64,000 nucleotides of DNA from Pseudomonas bharatica CSV86 (GCF_000319305.2 NZ_AMWJ02000001.1:682001-746000); one strand, 5' to 3'. Positions 47,410 to 57,516 are shown, numbered from the stretch's first letter. Made by a program: numbers and translations. The notes: generated by a model from the letters alone, not told the origin.

Positions 47410-48503
47410 TGTCCGAACAGGAACTCAAGGCGCTGCGGGTACGCATCGACAGTCTCGACGAGAAGATCCTCGAACTGATCAGTGATCGCGCCCGCTGTGC
47501 CCAGGAAGTCGCGCGGGTCAAGATGGGCTCCCTGGCCGAGGGCGAGGTTCCGGTTTTCTACCGGCCCGAGCGCGAGGCGCAGGTGCTCAAGCGGGTCATG
47601 GAGCGTAACCAGGGGCCGCTCGGCAACGAGGAAATGGCCCGGCTGTTCCGCGAAATCATGTCCTCCTGCCTGGCGCTGGAGCAGCCGCTGAAAGTGGCTT
47701 ACCTCGGCCCCGAGGGTACCTTCACCCAGGCTGCGGCGATGAAGCACTTCGGCCATGCCGTGATCAGCAAGCCGATGGCGGCGATTGACGAAGTATTCCG
47801 CGAGGTGGCAGCCGGTGCGGTCAACTTCGGTGTTGTGCCTGTGGAAAACTCCACCGAGGGCGCGGTCAACCACACCCTCGACAGCTTCCTCGAGCACGAC
47901 ATGGTCATCTGTGGCGAGGTCGAGCTGCGTATCCACCATCATCTGCTGGTGGGCGAGAACACCAAGACCGACAGCATCACCCGCATCTATTCCCATGCCC
48001 AATCCCTGGCCCAGTGCCGCAAGTGGCTGGATGCCCACTACCCGAATGTGGAGCGCGTCGCGGTGGCGAGCAATGCCGAGGCGGCCAAGCGGGTCAAGGG
48101 CGAGTGGAACTCGGCCGCCATTGCCGGCGACATGGCTGCCGGCCTGTATGGCTTGACCCGACTGGCCGAGAAGATCGAGGACCGTCCGGACAACTCCACC
48201 CGGTTCCTGATGATCGGCAACCAGGAAGTCCCGCCGACGGGCGACGACAAGACTTCGATCATCGTGTCCATGAGCAACAAGCCGGGCGCTTTGCACGAAT
48301 TGCTGGTGCCGTTCCATGAGAACGGAATCGACCTCACGCGCATCGAGACCCGCCCTTCGCGCAGCGGTAAATGGACCTACGTATTCTTCATCGATTTCGT
48401 CGGCCATCACCGGGATCCGCTGATCAAGGCCGTGCTGGAGAAGATCAGTCAGGAGGCGGTTGCCCTGAAAGTGCTGGGTTCCTACCCGAAAGCGGTGCTT
48501 TGA
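47409..48503 (+). CDS. pheA: Bifunctional chorismate mutase / prephenate dehydratase (P-protein)
   Basis: A 364-residue enzyme of phenylalanine synthesis. Residues about 1-90 are an AroQ chorismate mutase helix bundle (LRVRIDSLDEKILELISDRARCAQEV). Residues about 95-275 are prephenate dehydratase, with YLGPEGTFTQAAA and VPVENSTEGAVNHTLD. A C-terminal ACT domain (SIIVSMSNKPGALHELL then ESRP-like ETRPSRSGKWTYVFFID) provides feedback inhibition by phenylalanine. It starts inside the serC stop, so the two are coupled. Confidence 0.97.
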   Translation: MSEQELKALRVRIDSLDEKILELISDRARCAQEVARVKMGSLAEGEVPVFYRPEREAQVLKRVMERNQGPLGNEEMARLFREIMSSCLALEQPLKVAYLGPEGTFTQAAAMKHFGHAVISKPMAAIDEVFREVAAGAVNFGVVPVENSTEGAVNHTLDSFLEHDMVICGEVELRIHHHLLVGENTKTDSITRIYSHAQSLAQCRKWLDAHYPNVERVAVASNAEAAKRVKGEWNSAAIAGDMAAGLYGLTRLAEKIEDRPDNSTRFLMIGNQEVPPTGDDKTSIIVSMSNKPGALHELLVPFHENGIDLTRIETRPSRSGKWTYVFFIDFVGHHRDPLIKAVLEKISQEAVALKVLGSYPKAVL

Positions 48504-48544
48504 GGCGTGACGATGGGGGATGTTTTGAACAGGGTCCTGGCTCA

Positions 48545-50785
48545 GTGATTGAAATCGAAACGCAAAAGAGCGAAACCGTGCTTGGCCGGCTTGTTGTAGT
48601 AGGCCTCGGCCTGATCGGTGGTTCCTTCGCCAAGGGCGTGCGTGAAAGCGGCCTGTGCCGCGAAGTGGTCGGTGTCGATCTGGACCCGCAATCGCGCAAG
48701 CTGGCAGTCGAGCTGGGTGTGGTCGACCGCTGTGAGGAAGACCTTGCAGCGGCCTGCGTCGGTGCCGACGTGATCCAACTGGCAGTACCGATCCTGGCGA
48801 TGGAGAAGGTGCTGGCCAGGCTGGCCGGAATGGACCTGGGGCAGGCGGTGTTGACCGATGTTGGCAGTGCCAAGGGCAATGTCGTTCGCACGGCTCGTGC
48901 GGTCATGCCGGAGCGACTGGGGCGCTTCGTGCCCGGGCATCCGATCGCCGGTTCCGAGCAGAGCGGGGTGGAGGCTTCCAATGCCGGGCTGTTTCGTCGG
49001 CACAAGGTGATCCTGACCCCGCTGGCCGAGACCGATGCCGAGGCCTTGGCCCTGGTTGACCGGCTATGGCGTGCGCTGGATGCGGATGTCGAGCACATGC
49101 AGGTGGAGCGTCACGACGAAGTGCTGGCTGCCACCAGTCATCTGCCGCATCTGCTGGCGTTCGGCCTGGTCGATTCCCTGGCCAAGCGCAATGAAAACCT
49201 CGATATCTTCCGTTACGCTGCCGGCGGCTTCCGTGATTTCACGCGGATCGCGGGCAGTGACCCTGTAATGTGGCATGACATTTTTCTCGCCAATCGCGAG
49301 GCTGTCTTGCGCATACTGGACACTTTTCGCAGCGACCTCGACGCCTTGCGCGATGCGGTCGATGCAGGGGACGGGCATCAGTTGCTGGGCGTGTTCACGC
49401 GCGCTCGGGTTGCCCGCGAGCATTTCAGTAAAATCCTGGCCCGACGGGCCTATGTGGACGCTATGAACTCCAACGACCTGATTTTCCTGGCACAACCTGG
49501 TGGCCGTCTGTCCGGGCGCATTCGCGTTCCCGGCGACAAGTCGATCTCCCATCGCTCGATCATGCTCGGCTCGCTGGCCGAGGGCACCACGGAAGTCGAA
49601 GGCTTCCTCGAAGGCGAGGACGCTCTGGCGACCCTGCAGGCGTTTCGTGACATGGGTGTGGTGATCGAAGGTCCGCATCACGGTCGCGTGACAATTCACG
49701 GCGTCGGCCTCAATGGCCTGAAACCGCCACCTGGCCCTATCTACCTGGGCAACTCCGGTACTTCGATGCGCCTGCTGTCCGGCCTCCTGGCTGCGCAGGC
49801 CTTCGACACCGTGCTGACCGGCGATGCCTCGCTGTCCAAGCGTCCGATGAACCGTGTCGCCAATCCGCTGCGCGAAATGGGGGCGGTCATTGAAACCGCC
49901 GAGCAGGGCCGTCCACCGGTCACCATTCGTGGCGGGCACAAGCTCAAGGCGCTCACCTACACGTTGCCGATGGCCAGCGCCCAGGTCAAGTCCTGCCTGC
50001 TGCTTGCCGGTTTGTACGCCGAGGGCAAGACCACGGTCACCGAGCCAGCACCGACCCGCGACCATACCGAGCGCATGCTGCGTGGTTTCGGCTATGAAGT
50101 GAGCGTCGAGGGGCCGACCGCCTCGCTGGTATCCGGCGGCAAGCTGAAGGCGACCCATATCGAAGTACCTGCGGATATTTCCTCGGCGGCCTTCTTCCTG
50201 GTGGCCGCGTCGATCGCCGAAGGCTCCGAATTGCTCCTGGAGCACGTCGGCATCAACCCGACCCGTACTGGTGTGATCGACATCCTGCGCTTGATGGGCG
50301 GTGACATCACCCTGGAAAACCAGCGTGAAGTCGGTGGCGAGCCGGTTGCCGACCTGCGTGTGCGTGGTGCCAGGCTCAAGGGGATCGAGATTCCCGAGCA
50401 TCTGGTTCCACTGGCCATCGACGAGTTCCCGGTACTGTTCGTTGCTGCGGCCTGTGCCGAAGGCCGTACCGTCCTGCGTGGTGCCGAGGAGCTGCGGGTC
50501 AAGGAGTCCGATCGCATCCAGGTCATGGCCGACGGCCTCCAGGCCTTGGGAGTCAAGTGCGAGCCCACCGCCGATGGCATCATCATCGATGGTGGCGAGA
50601 TCGGTGGTGGTGAGGTCCATGGCCACGGTGACCACCGGATCGCCATGGCCTTCAGCGTGGCTTCCCTGCGAGCAACTGCGCCGATCCGCATCCATGACTG
50701 CGCCAACGTCGCTACTTCCTTCCCGAACTTCCTGGCCTTGTGCGCAGAGGTCGGGATTCGCGTCGCTGAAGAGGGTAAATCGTGA
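48545..50785 (+). CDS. Fused prephenate dehydrogenase (TyrA) and EPSP synthase (AroA)
   Basis: A 746-residue bifunctional protein. Residues about 1-300 are a TyrA-type cyclohexadienyl dehydrogenase, with NAD motif [15 protein letters not shown] and [14 protein letters not shown]. Residues about 307-746 are 5-enolpyruvylshikimate-3-phosphate synthase, opening [25 protein letters not shown], with [13 protein letters not shown] and LRVKESDRI further on. GTG 48545 starts [20 protein letters not shown]. An internal ATG at 49463, exactly at the AroA boundary, could give separate AroA. In P. aeruginosa hisC2 lies between pheA and this gene; here only 41 bases separate them. Confidence 0.95.
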   Translation: MIEIETQKSETVLGRLVVVGLGLIGGSFAKGVRESGLCREVVGVDLDPQSRKLAVELGVVDRCEEDLAAACVGADVIQLAVPILAMEKVLARLAGMDLGQAVLTDVGSAKGNVVRTARAVMPERLGRFVPGHPIAGSEQSGVEASNAGLFRRHKVILTPLAETDAEALALVDRLWRALDADVEHMQVERHDEVLAATSHLPHLLAFGLVDSLAKRNENLDIFRYAAGGFRDFTRIAGSDPVMWHDIFLANREAVLRILDTFRSDLDALRDAVDAGDGHQLLGVFTRARVAREHFSKILARRAYVDAMNSNDLIFLAQPGGRLSGRIRVPGDKSISHRSIMLGSLAEGTTEVEGFLEGEDALATLQAFRDMGVVIEGPHHGRVTIHGVGLNGLKPPPGPIYLGNSGTSMRLLSGLLAAQAFDTVLTGDASLSKRPMNRVANPLREMGAVIETAEQGRPPVTIRGGHKLKALTYTLPMASAQVKSCLLLAGLYAEGKTTVTEPAPTRDHTERMLRGFGYEVSVEGPTASLVSGGKLKATHIEVPADISSAAFFLVAASIAEGSELLLEHVGINPTRTGVIDILRLMGGDITLENQREVGGEPVADLRVRGARLKGIEIPEHLVPLAIDEFPVLFVAAACAEGRTVLRGAEELRVKESDRIQVMADGLQALGVKCEPTADGIIIDGGEIGGGEVHGHGDHRIAMAFSVASLRATAPIRIHDCANVATSFPNFLALCAEVGIRVAEEGKS

Positions 50786-51471
50786 ACCTGCAAGCGCCGG
50801 TCATCACCATCGACGGGCCTAGCGGTTCGGGCAAGGGTACTGTAGCGGGCCTGCTGGCCCGGCGCCTGGGCTGGAACCTGCTGGACTCCGGCGCCCTGTA
50901 TCGTCTACTCGCGTTCGCTGCGGGCAACCATGGCGTCGACCTGACCAACGAAGAGCTGCTCAAGGCCCTCGCCGCCCATCTGGACGTACAGTTCCTTGCG
51001 GCCGAGGAAGGCCAGTTGCAGCGCATCATTCTGGAAGGCGACGACGTCAGCAATGACATCCGCAACGAGCATGTCGGTGCTGGTGCTTCCCAGGTGGCTG
51101 CCCTGCCGGCGGTACGCGAGGCGCTGCTGCAGCGTCAGCGCGCGTTCCGCGAGGCGCCGGGCCTGATCGCCGATGGCCGGGACATGGGCACGGTGGTATT
51201 CCCCGATGCGCCGTTGAAGATTTTCCTGACGGCCAGCGCCGAGGAGCGGGCGCGGCGCCGTTACCTCCAGTTGAAGGCCAAGGGCGATGATGTTAGTCTG
51301 TCGAGTCTGCTGGATGAGATTCGTGCGCGCGATGAGCGCGATACCCAGCGCTCGGTAGCCCCGCTCAAGCCGGCAGCCGACGCGATACAGCTGGATTCTA
51401 CCGAGCTGTCCATCGAGCAGGTGCTGGAACGCATTCTGAGTGAGGTCGCCCTGCGCGATATCACCGGATGA
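50782..51471 (+). CDS. cmk: Cytidylate kinase
   Basis: A 229-residue kinase that phosphorylates CMP and dCMP. The P-loop [12 protein letters not shown] is at residues 9-20, with LDSGALYR next and the CMP-binding [19 protein letters not shown] segment ([12 protein letters not shown]). The lid [17 protein letters not shown] follows. GTG 50782 overlaps the aroA stop by four bases. The gene normally precedes rpsA. Confidence 0.96.
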   Translation: MNLQAPVITIDGPSGSGKGTVAGLLARRLGWNLLDSGALYRLLAFAAGNHGVDLTNEELLKALAAHLDVQFLAAEEGQLQRIILEGDDVSNDIRNEHVGAGASQVAALPAVREALLQRQRAFREAPGLIADGRDMGTVVFPDAPLKIFLTASAEERARRRYLQLKAKGDDVSLSSLLDEIRARDERDTQRSVAPLKPAADAIQLDSTELSIEQVLERILSEVALRDITG

Positions 51472-51479
51472 CCCGGGAA

Positions 51480-51512
51480 GGCTGCAGGATTACCAGTCAA
51501 CGTCCTGCAGCC
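51480..51512 (+). promoter_or_regulatory. Perfect 10-bp hairpin in the rpsA leader
   Basis: GGCTGCAGGA (51480-51489) pairs exactly with TCCTGCAGCC (51503-51512), with a 13-base loop. It lies between cmk and rpsA, 81 bases before the rpsA start, and is not followed by a T-run. Ribosomal protein S1 represses its own translation through leader hairpins in gammaproteobacteria, so this is a candidate element of that control; partial termination of cmk is the alternative. Confidence 0.5.
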
Positions 51513-51593
51513 GGCCCTTACTATGAACGAAACCCACATTGTCTGGAGTGTGGCTGTTGGGCGGATTTATCGCCCGAATCTACAGGAATTAAA

Positions 51594-53270
51594 ATGAGCG
51601 AAAGCTTTGCAGAACTCTTTGAAGAAAGCCTGAAAACCCTCAACCTTCAACCAAGTGCGATCATCACCGGTATCGTTGTCGATATCGATGGTGACTGGGT
51701 TACTGTCCACGCTGGTCTGAAGTCCGAGGGCGTCATCCCGCTCGAGCAGTTCTACAACGAAGCTGGCGAGCTGACCATCAAGGTCGGTGACGAAGTTCAC
51801 GTTGCGCTGGACGCGGTGGAAGACGGCTTTGGCGAAACCAAGCTGTCCCGTGAAAAAGCCAAGCGCGCCGAGTGCTGGATTGTTCTGGAAGCAGCTTTCG
51901 CCGCCGAAGAAGTGGTCAAGGGCGTTATCAACGGTAAGGTTAAGGGCGGCTTCACTGTCGACGTTAACGGTATCCGTGCGTTCCTGCCGGGCTCCCTGGT
52001 TGATGTCCGCCCAGTGCGCGACACCACTCACCTGGAAGGCAAAGAGCTGGAATTCAAGGTCATCAAGCTGGACCAGAAGCGCAACAACGTTGTCGTTTCC
52101 CGTCGCAGCGTCCTGGAAGCCGAAAACAGCGCCGAGCGCGAAGCTCTGCTGGAATCGCTGCAGGAAGGCCAGCAAGTCAAGGGTATCGTCAAGAACCTCA
52201 CCGACTACGGCGCATTCGTGGACCTGGGCGGCGTAGACGGCCTGCTGCACATCACCGACATGGCCTGGAAGCGTATCAAGCACCCATCGGAAATCGTCAA
52301 CGTTGGCGACGAGATCGATGTCAAGGTCCTGAAGTACGATCGCGAGCGCAACCGCGTTTCGCTGGGCCTGAAGCAACTGGGCGAAGACCCATGGGTTGCT
52401 ATCAAGGCTCGTTACCCAGAAGGCACCCGCGTCATGGCGCGCGTCACCAACCTGACCGACTACGGCTGCTTCGCTGAGCTGGAAGAAGGCGTCGAAGGTC
52501 TGGTGCACGTTTCCGAAATGGACTGGACCAACAAGAACATCCACCCGTCGAAAGTCGTTCAGGTTGGCGACGAAGTGGAAGTCATGGTTCTGGACATCGA
52601 CGAAGAGCGTCGTCGCATCTCCCTGGGCATCAAGCAGTGCAAGTCGAACCCATGGGAAGACTTCTCTGGCCAGTTCAACAAGGGCGACAAGATCTCCGGC
52701 ACCATCAAGTCGATCACCGATTTCGGTATCTTCATTGGTCTGGACGGCGGCATCGACGGTCTGGTTCACCTGTCCGACATCTCCTGGAACGAAGTGGGCG
52801 AAGAAGCCGTACGTCGCTTCAAGAAAGGCGACGAGCTGGAAACCGTCATCCTGTCCGTTGACCCTGAGCGTGAGCGCATCTCCCTCGGTATCAAGCAGCT
52901 GGAAGACGATCCGTTCTCCAACTACGTTTCCGTGAATGACAAAGGCGCCATCGTCAAGGGTACCGTCAAGGAAGTCGACGCCAAGGGCGCCGTCATCACC
53001 TTGGCTGACGATATCGAAGCCACTCTGAAAGCTTCCGAAATCAGCCGTGACCGCGTTGAAGACGCGCGCAACGTCCTGAAGGAAGGCGACGAGATCGAAG
53101 CCAAGATCATCAGCGTTGACCGCAAGTCCCGCAATATCAGCCTCTCCATCAAGTCGAAAGACGTTGAGGACGAGAAGGAAGTCATGCAGAGCATCGCCAA
53201 GTCCTCCACCGAGGCTCCTGCGGCGACCCTGGGTGACCTGATTCGCGAGCAAATGGCCAAACAGAACTAA
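51594..53270 (+). CDS. rpsA: 30S ribosomal protein S1
   Basis: A 558-residue RNA-binding ribosomal protein that helps the 30S subunit bind and unfold mRNA leaders. Six S1 repeats are seen; repeats 3 to 6 contain the recognisable pattern [23 protein letters not shown] and related forms. The start ATG 51594 ([19 protein letters not shown]) follows AGGAATTAAA. The frame extends upstream to 51468 but only the later start matches the family. A terminator follows directly. Confidence 0.98.
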   Translation: MSESFAELFEESLKTLNLQPSAIITGIVVDIDGDWVTVHAGLKSEGVIPLEQFYNEAGELTIKVGDEVHVALDAVEDGFGETKLSREKAKRAECWIVLEAAFAAEEVVKGVINGKVKGGFTVDVNGIRAFLPGSLVDVRPVRDTTHLEGKELEFKVIKLDQKRNNVVVSRRSVLEAENSAEREALLESLQEGQQVKGIVKNLTDYGAFVDLGGVDGLLHITDMAWKRIKHPSEIVNVGDEIDVKVLKYDRERNRVSLGLKQLGEDPWVAIKARYPEGTRVMARVTNLTDYGCFAELEEGVEGLVHVSEMDWTNKNIHPSKVVQVGDEVEVMVLDIDEERRRISLGIKQCKSNPWEDFSGQFNKGDKISGTIKSITDFGIFIGLDGGIDGLVHLSDISWNEVGEEAVRRFKKGDELETVILSVDPERERISLGIKQLEDDPFSNYVSVNDKGAIVKGTVKEVDAKGAVITLADDIEATLKASEISRDRVEDARNVLKEGDEIEAKIISVDRKSRNISLSIKSKDVEDEKEVMQSIAKSSTEAPAATLGDLIREQMAKQN

Positions 53271-53283
53271 GTTCTGCTTGATC

Positions 53284-53313
53284 AAAAAAAGGCGACTTCG
53301 GTCGCCTTTTTTT
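53284..53313 (+). terminator. Rho-independent terminator after rpsA
   Basis: A-run, GGCGAC, tetraloop TTCG, GTCGCC, T-run. The extra-stable UUCG-type loop and the A/T flanks make it effective on both strands. It begins 13 bases after the rpsA stop. Confidence 0.95.
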
Positions 53314-53493
53314 ATGCCTGAAATTTCAGTCAGTTAAGCGCGAGCCCCATGGGCGTTGGCTTTGCGGGGTGTGTCGGTATTTCTCGCTCCTTGGATTTTC
53401 GTACAAGTCAAGAAGCGTACTGTTCAAATTCATCAAGCCGTGCTACAACCAATGGAGGCAATGACCTAGCTGCTTGATACAGAAGGGAAAAAC

Positions 53494-53787
53494 ATGACGA
53501 AGTCGGAGCTGATCGAACGTATTGTCACCCACCAGGGGTTGCTCTCGTCCAAGGACGTGGAGCTGGCAATCAAGACCATGCTTGAGCAGATGTCCCAATG
53601 CCTGGCTACCGGGGATCGCATCGAGATCCGGGGTTTTGGTAGTTTCTCGCTGCATTATCGTGCTCCCCGCGTGGGGCGTAACCCGAAGACCGGGCAGTCC
53701 GTCGAGCTCGATGGCAAGTTCGTTCCGCATTTCAAGCCAGGGAAGGAGTTGCGGGATCGGGTGAATGAGGAGGAGGGTCATGACTAA
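53494..53787 (+). CDS. ihfB: Integration host factor subunit beta
   Basis: A 97-residue DNA-bending protein, partner of IhfA. It opens [33 protein letters not shown] and has the DNA-contacting arm [41 protein letters not shown] with its conserved Pro between the arm strands. The start is ATG 53494 with AAGGG upstream. The 180-base spacer after the rpsA terminator should hold its own promoter. In pseudomonads this gene marks the left edge of the O-antigen locus. Confidence 0.97.
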   Translation: MTKSELIERIVTHQGLLSSKDVELAIKTMLEQMSQCLATGDRIEIRGFGSFSLHYRAPRVGRNPKTGQSVELDGKFVPHFKPGKELRDRVNEEEGHD

Positions 53788-53810
53788 TGTTGCGACAGGA
53801 GGTGTAAGCT

Positions 53811-54044
53811 GTGCGGAACTTTAGCCGTTTTGTCTTTGTCATATTGACTTTGATGGTTGGTCTTATTGCTTTTATCTTCGCCATGGAAAACCAGCAGCCG
53901 GTTAGCCTTGCGATTATAGGTTGGTCTTCCCCTATCTTGCCTGTATCAGTATTAGTGCTTTTTGCGTTTGTTTTGGGGGCGTTGGGTGGTGCTGTTTTTC
54001 TAGAAGGACTGCGCCTTCGCAAGGGCAGGAAGCGGTCTGACTGA
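53811..54044 (+). CDS. lapA: LapA (DUF1049) inner-membrane protein
   Basis: A 77-residue protein with two membrane helices (FVFVILTLMVGLIAFIFAM and PVSVLVLFAFVLGALGGAVFL) around the family motif ENQQPVSLAIIGW, ending in a basic tail RLRKGRKRSD. GTG 53811 has a near-ideal AGGAGGTG at 53798-53805. In E. coli LapA works with LapB in controlling LpxC and lipopolysaccharide assembly; no lapB follows here. It lies between ihfB and the O-antigen genes. Confidence 0.88.
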   Translation: MRNFSRFVFVILTLMVGLIAFIFAMENQQPVSLAIIGWSSPILPVSVLVLFAFVLGALGGAVFLEGLRLRKGRKRSD

Positions 54045-54179
54045 TTTCGTGATCGGTCGCAGTCGGTTAATACTTGTTCTAGGGGTTGGTTGTTTTAGGG
54101 GCTGTGATCAGTATTTGGTTTCAAATAACTTCTAGCTAATAATAAATAAATGCCAATCGAGATGGGGATCAATTGATAG

Positions 54180-55221
54180 ATGCAAAATGACGTCAGCAAG
54201 GTTTTTTCAGATCAGGAACCCAATATTTATGATGTTGTTTTGGTGTTGTGGCGCTCAAAACTCAGTATTTTGGTGTGTTCCTTCCTGGGGTGCTGGCGGC
54301 TGCAGGTTATATTTTCTCAGAGCGCACGCTCTACGAAGCGAGAGTATTTGTGCTTCCCCCACGCAGAATGGCATTGCCGACTTGAACTATGGGCGGACGC
54401 GCGAGAGCGAGTTGACACCTTTTAGCGTGAAAGATGTGTATGACGTTTTCCTGCGCAATTTGCAGGCAGAGTCCCTCAGGCGTGATTTTTTTACCCGCTA
54501 CTACCTGCCGTCATTGAGCGATTCCAAAAGAAAAGCTCCGCTCGACAGCCTGTATTCTGAGTTTTCACAAAGCCTGGTCGTGTCAGGGGACGCAAAAGCC
54601 TCTCCCGACGGATATTCGTTGACCCTCCGCGGCGAAGATCCTGCCGTCATTTCCGAGTGGGTTCGCCTTTATATCCAGAGTGCAGAAGATACCGCCAGGA
54701 AGGAAGTTATCAAGAACGCTTCACGTGAAGCAGAAGTGCGTGCTCGCAATTTGAATCAGCAAATTGTGGCATTACGTGAGCGGGGGCAAAGATCTCGCGA
54801 GGATCTCGTTATCCAGTTGCAAGAGGCTTTGAAGATCGCGCAAAGCATTGGTCTCGAGAATCCACCGATCCTGTCGGGTGGTCTGGGTGGAGAGGTGTCG
54901 GCGGATATGGGCGGGCAATTGACCTACATGCGCGGCTCCCGTGCTCTGCGAGCCGAAATCGAGAATCTGCAGCGGCGTCAGTCAGATGATCCATTCATTC
55001 CTGGTTTGCGCGCCCTGCAGGTCAAATACAGTCTGTTCAACAGCTTTGAGGTTGCGCCGGAGAATGTATCTGTCTACCGCCAGGATGGGCCGATCGAAAT
55101 TCCCGATACCCCAGTGCGGGTAAAGGTCGGTTTGATTCTAGCGATCGGATTGTTGTTGGGGTGTGTGTTGGGCGTGATAGTTGCGCTGGGTCGGTGGTTG
55201 TATGAGATGAACCGGAAATAG
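54180..55221 (+). CDS. wzz: O-antigen chain length determinant Wzz, two apparent 1-bp frameshifts
   Basis: An inner-membrane polysaccharide co-polymerase that sets O-chain length. The start ATG 54180 reads MQNDVSKVFSDQEPNIYDVVLVLWRSK, then the first membrane helix. The frame shifts at the GGGG run 54287-54290 and again at the CCCCC run 54356-54360; adding one base to each gives VLAAAGYIFSERTLYEARVF and PTQNGIADLNYG, a continuous 347-residue protein. The periplasmic part has long coiled-coil helices. The proline-rich IEIPDTPVRV leads into the second membrane helix, the usual Wzz end. Base composition is more A/T-rich than in rpsA. Confidence 0.88.
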
Positions 55222-55414
55222 ATAGTTGGCTAGATTTGTCAAGTCTTGAAATGCAAGGGATTGATGTCACACTGCCGCAGGAACTCGGATGCGACGGGAT
55301 CCCAAGCATGGATTACAGTTCAAGGACGAATTCTGACGGCCCTGATCTTCTTCGAAAAATTACTGCTTGGGAGCGTGCGTCTGAATAATCAATTTTTCGA
55401 AGGCGGGCATTACA
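55222..55414. other. 193-base spacer that could encode a C-terminal tail of the first Wzz
   Basis: In the frame one base behind the annotated Wzz end, an open stretch runs from 55221 to a TAA at 55386-55388: DSWLDLSSLEMQGIDVTL and onward, about 55 codons. One base lost at CCGG (55212-55215) would join it to Wzz, giving 403 residues. No other gene is seen here. Confidence 0.3.
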
Positions 55415-56770
55415 TTGAGCGGCTATTTTGAGGTACCCGACAGACCTTCCGGGGACGACCTAGACTTCTGGGCGCTATTCCAGTCGCTCTGGAGGCAGAA
55501 ACTCATCGTTGGAGGGTTTGTGCTAGTGGCCGGAGCTTGCTCCGTCGGTTATGCCATGCTCAGCACACCCATCTTTCAGGCCCACAGCATCCTGAAGCCC
55601 GCACCGATCAACGAACTCGATGCCCTCAATCGATCGGAGGTCTACACCCTCCCACCCGCTGCTGCGTTGGCGCGGATTGCCTCCTCGCTAGGTTCGTATG
55701 AGATGCGTTTGAGCTTCTTCCGTGAGAACCAGCAACTGTTTGCCCCTTATATTATTCCGAATCAATCGATCGAGCAGAGCTTTGATGCGTTCAACAGAAG
55801 CGTCATTGCTTTGGATGCGCTTGATGTGGGCAAGGACGCTGCCGACTTCGCCCGGGCTGTCAATCTGACCCTTGATTATCCAAAAGGGGTGGATGGTGCC
55901 TTCATCCTCAACAAGTTCGTCGACTATGTTATTGAGGCTGAGCGTCAGCATATCTCGGCTGACGTCAGTGCGTTGATCAAGAACCGACTGGCTGAAATCC
56001 AGGGCAAGATCGATGTAGCCCGTGCAAACTATCAGATGGACAAAGAAGCCAAGATCGCCGCCCTGATCGAAGCTGATAACGTGAGGAGGGCTCGCCTTCA
56101 GGACGAATTGAGCGCGTTAAGAGTACAACTAAAGTTACTGCGCGCTGATCGCATCGCTGTTTTGAATGAAGCCATCTCGATTGCTCGCAGCTTGGGTATC
56201 AGGAAACCTGCTACACAGTCGTCCTTGGCGGAGGAGACGATGAACGGTTCCGGTAGTGTTATCAAGACTGAGGTCAACAGCCAGCAGGCGCCTCTCTATT
56301 TCATGGGTAGCGATGCGCTGGAGGCAGAGCTGGCAACACTTCGCGCGCGCAAATCCGATGACTTTGTGACAGCACGAACCTCGGAAATTGCTAAGGAACT
56401 GCAGATGTTGCAGGTCAACCGTGAGGTTGAGGGGTTGAAGGCGCGCCTTAATGAGGATCTGTTCCTCGACAACGTTCAACCTCTGCGCGCTGAGGCTGCT
56501 CGCCTTCAGAGCTTGAGTACCGATTTTAGTCACGTACAACTGGTTTCGATCGATCAGCGCGCGTTGCCATCGGAGAGCCCAGTCAAGCCGCGCCGTGCTT
56601 TAATCGTGCTCGCAGGTCTTATTAGTGGCTTGGGGCTGGGGCTTCTGGTCGCGTTTGCTCGTTATCAGGTCCAGTGCATGCGAACCCGCTCCCTCAGGTC
56701 TGCTCTTCCTCGTGTGTTGGAGGCTCAGGATCCGCTCTTGCGTCCTGCGGAAACGGTAAGGATCGAGTGA
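55415..56770 (+). CDS. Second Wzz-like polysaccharide co-polymerase
   Basis: A 451-residue inner-membrane protein starting at TTG 55415. It has an N-terminal membrane helix (LIVGGFVLVAGACSVGYAML), a long periplasmic region of helices rich in coiled-coil (RLAEIQGKIDVARANYQMDKEAKIAALIEADNVRRARLQDEL), and a proline-rich approach (LPSESPVKPRRALIV) to a second membrane helix, then a basic tail. The layout is that of a class 1 co-polymerase with a longer periplasmic domain than Wzz. It is a separate paralogue of the upstream gene, and may set a second (very long) chain length. Confidence 0.82.
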   Translation: MSGYFEVPDRPSGDDLDFWALFQSLWRQKLIVGGFVLVAGACSVGYAMLSTPIFQAHSILKPAPINELDALNRSEVYTLPPAAALARIASSLGSYEMRLSFFRENQQLFAPYIIPNQSIEQSFDAFNRSVIALDALDVGKDAADFARAVNLTLDYPKGVDGAFILNKFVDYVIEAERQHISADVSALIKNRLAEIQGKIDVARANYQMDKEAKIAALIEADNVRRARLQDELSALRVQLKLLRADRIAVLNEAISIARSLGIRKPATQSSLAEETMNGSGSVIKTEVNSQQAPLYFMGSDALEAELATLRARKSDDFVTARTSEIAKELQMLQVNREVEGLKARLNEDLFLDNVQPLRAEAARLQSLSTDFSHVQLVSIDQRALPSESPVKPRRALIVLAGLISGLGLGLLVAFARYQVQCMRTRSLRSALPRVLEAQDPLLRPAETVRIE

Positions 56771-57111
56771 GTACTCGTGGGCTGTGTTTTTACAATGCGC
56801 TCGGTGGGTTAGATACGTATAATCCCTGCGGCTATAAATCGATCGGTGTATAGTTGGCGGCCTGGTTTCTGGCCGGCCCAAATATGCTGAAGTGGCCATA
56901 TGACATCAATGTCTATCGGCTTGCCGTATTTCAGAAGCACTGCGGTACGACTTCCATGAAGCCTGTACTTGTATCTCGGGCGCGCCCGCCATCCCGTTGG
57001 ACGCAGCAAGCATCCAGGACGGATTAGCTCCCAAGGAGTAGGGAAGAAGAATTTGCGGAATTTAAATTATTATCAAGCAGGGGTTGCCAGGATGGAAGCT
57101 GGGGCTGAAAA
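56771..57111. other. 341-base spacer, possible gene remnant
   Basis: No convincing gene. One plus-strand frame (about 56912-57030) reads CLSACRISEALRYDFHEACT and on to IPLDAASIQDGLAPKE before a stop, which has coding-like composition but no start or ribosome site. It may be the decayed end of a lost O-antigen gene. The last 50 bases, with an A/T-rich AAATTATTATCAAG stretch, probably hold the leader of the fdtA-type gene. Confidence 0.4.
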
Positions 57112-57516
57112 ATGAATCTGATTAATCTTGTTGAAGTTCAGGTTCTCGGCGATGACCGTGGTCACCTGAGCGTTCTTGAGGCAAATAAAAACATTCCGTT
57201 CGATATCCGACGTGTCTACTACCTCACTGGCACCCAGCCAGGCGTAGCACGCGGTTTCCATGCCCACAAGGAACTGGAGCAAATGGCAGTCTGCGTCGCC
57301 GGGAGCTGCCGCATGATCATGGATGACGGCCTTCGTTCGGAGGAGGTCATACTGGACTCACCGGCCAAAGTGCTGCATGTCGGCAAAATGGTCTGGCACG
57401 AGATGCATGATTTTACTGAGGACTGCGTTCTGCTGGTCCTGGCCAACGACTACTACGATGAGAGCGATTACATTCGCAATTACGAGCAGTTCCTGCAGGC
57501 CGTTGCCAGTGCCTGA
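57112..57516 (+). CDS. dTDP-4-keto-6-deoxyhexose 3,4-ketoisomerase (FdtA/QdtA type)
   Basis: A 134-residue cupin enzyme that moves the keto group of dTDP-4-keto-6-deoxyglucose from C4 to C3, the step before amination at C3. The active-site motif [11 protein letters not shown] with paired histidines and the core strand [12 protein letters not shown] are present; [16 protein letters not shown] and [20 protein letters not shown] complete the family pattern. Whether the product belongs to the Fuc3N or Qui3N route depends on stereochemistry that sequence alone does not settle. ATG 57112 follows GGGGCTG. Next gene is the matching aminotransferase. Confidence 0.88.
   Translation: MNLINLVEVQVLGDDRGHLSVLEANKNIPFDIRRVYYLTGTQPGVARGFHAHKELEQMAVCVAGSCRMIMDDGLRSEEVILDSPAKVLHVGKMVWHEMHDFTEDCVLLVLANDYYDESDYIRNYEQFLQAVASA

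Noticed and set aside
51567..53285. 572-codon minus-strand frame opposite rpsA
   Set aside because: Mirror of the repeated S1 domains; it contains the rpsA terminator region at its start.
54045..54179. JUMPstart/ops antitermination element ahead of wzz
   Set aside because: The spacer was read for GGCGGTAG and the longer JUMPstart pattern and neither was found.
55246..55431. 61-codon frame after the first wzz
   Set aside because: It overlaps the second wzz start, lacks a ribosome site and has no coding pattern; a different frame in this spacer is a better candidate.
56809..57009. 66-codon minus-strand frame in the wzz-fdtA spacer
   Set aside because: No ribosome site, odd composition and opposite to every gene of the locus.
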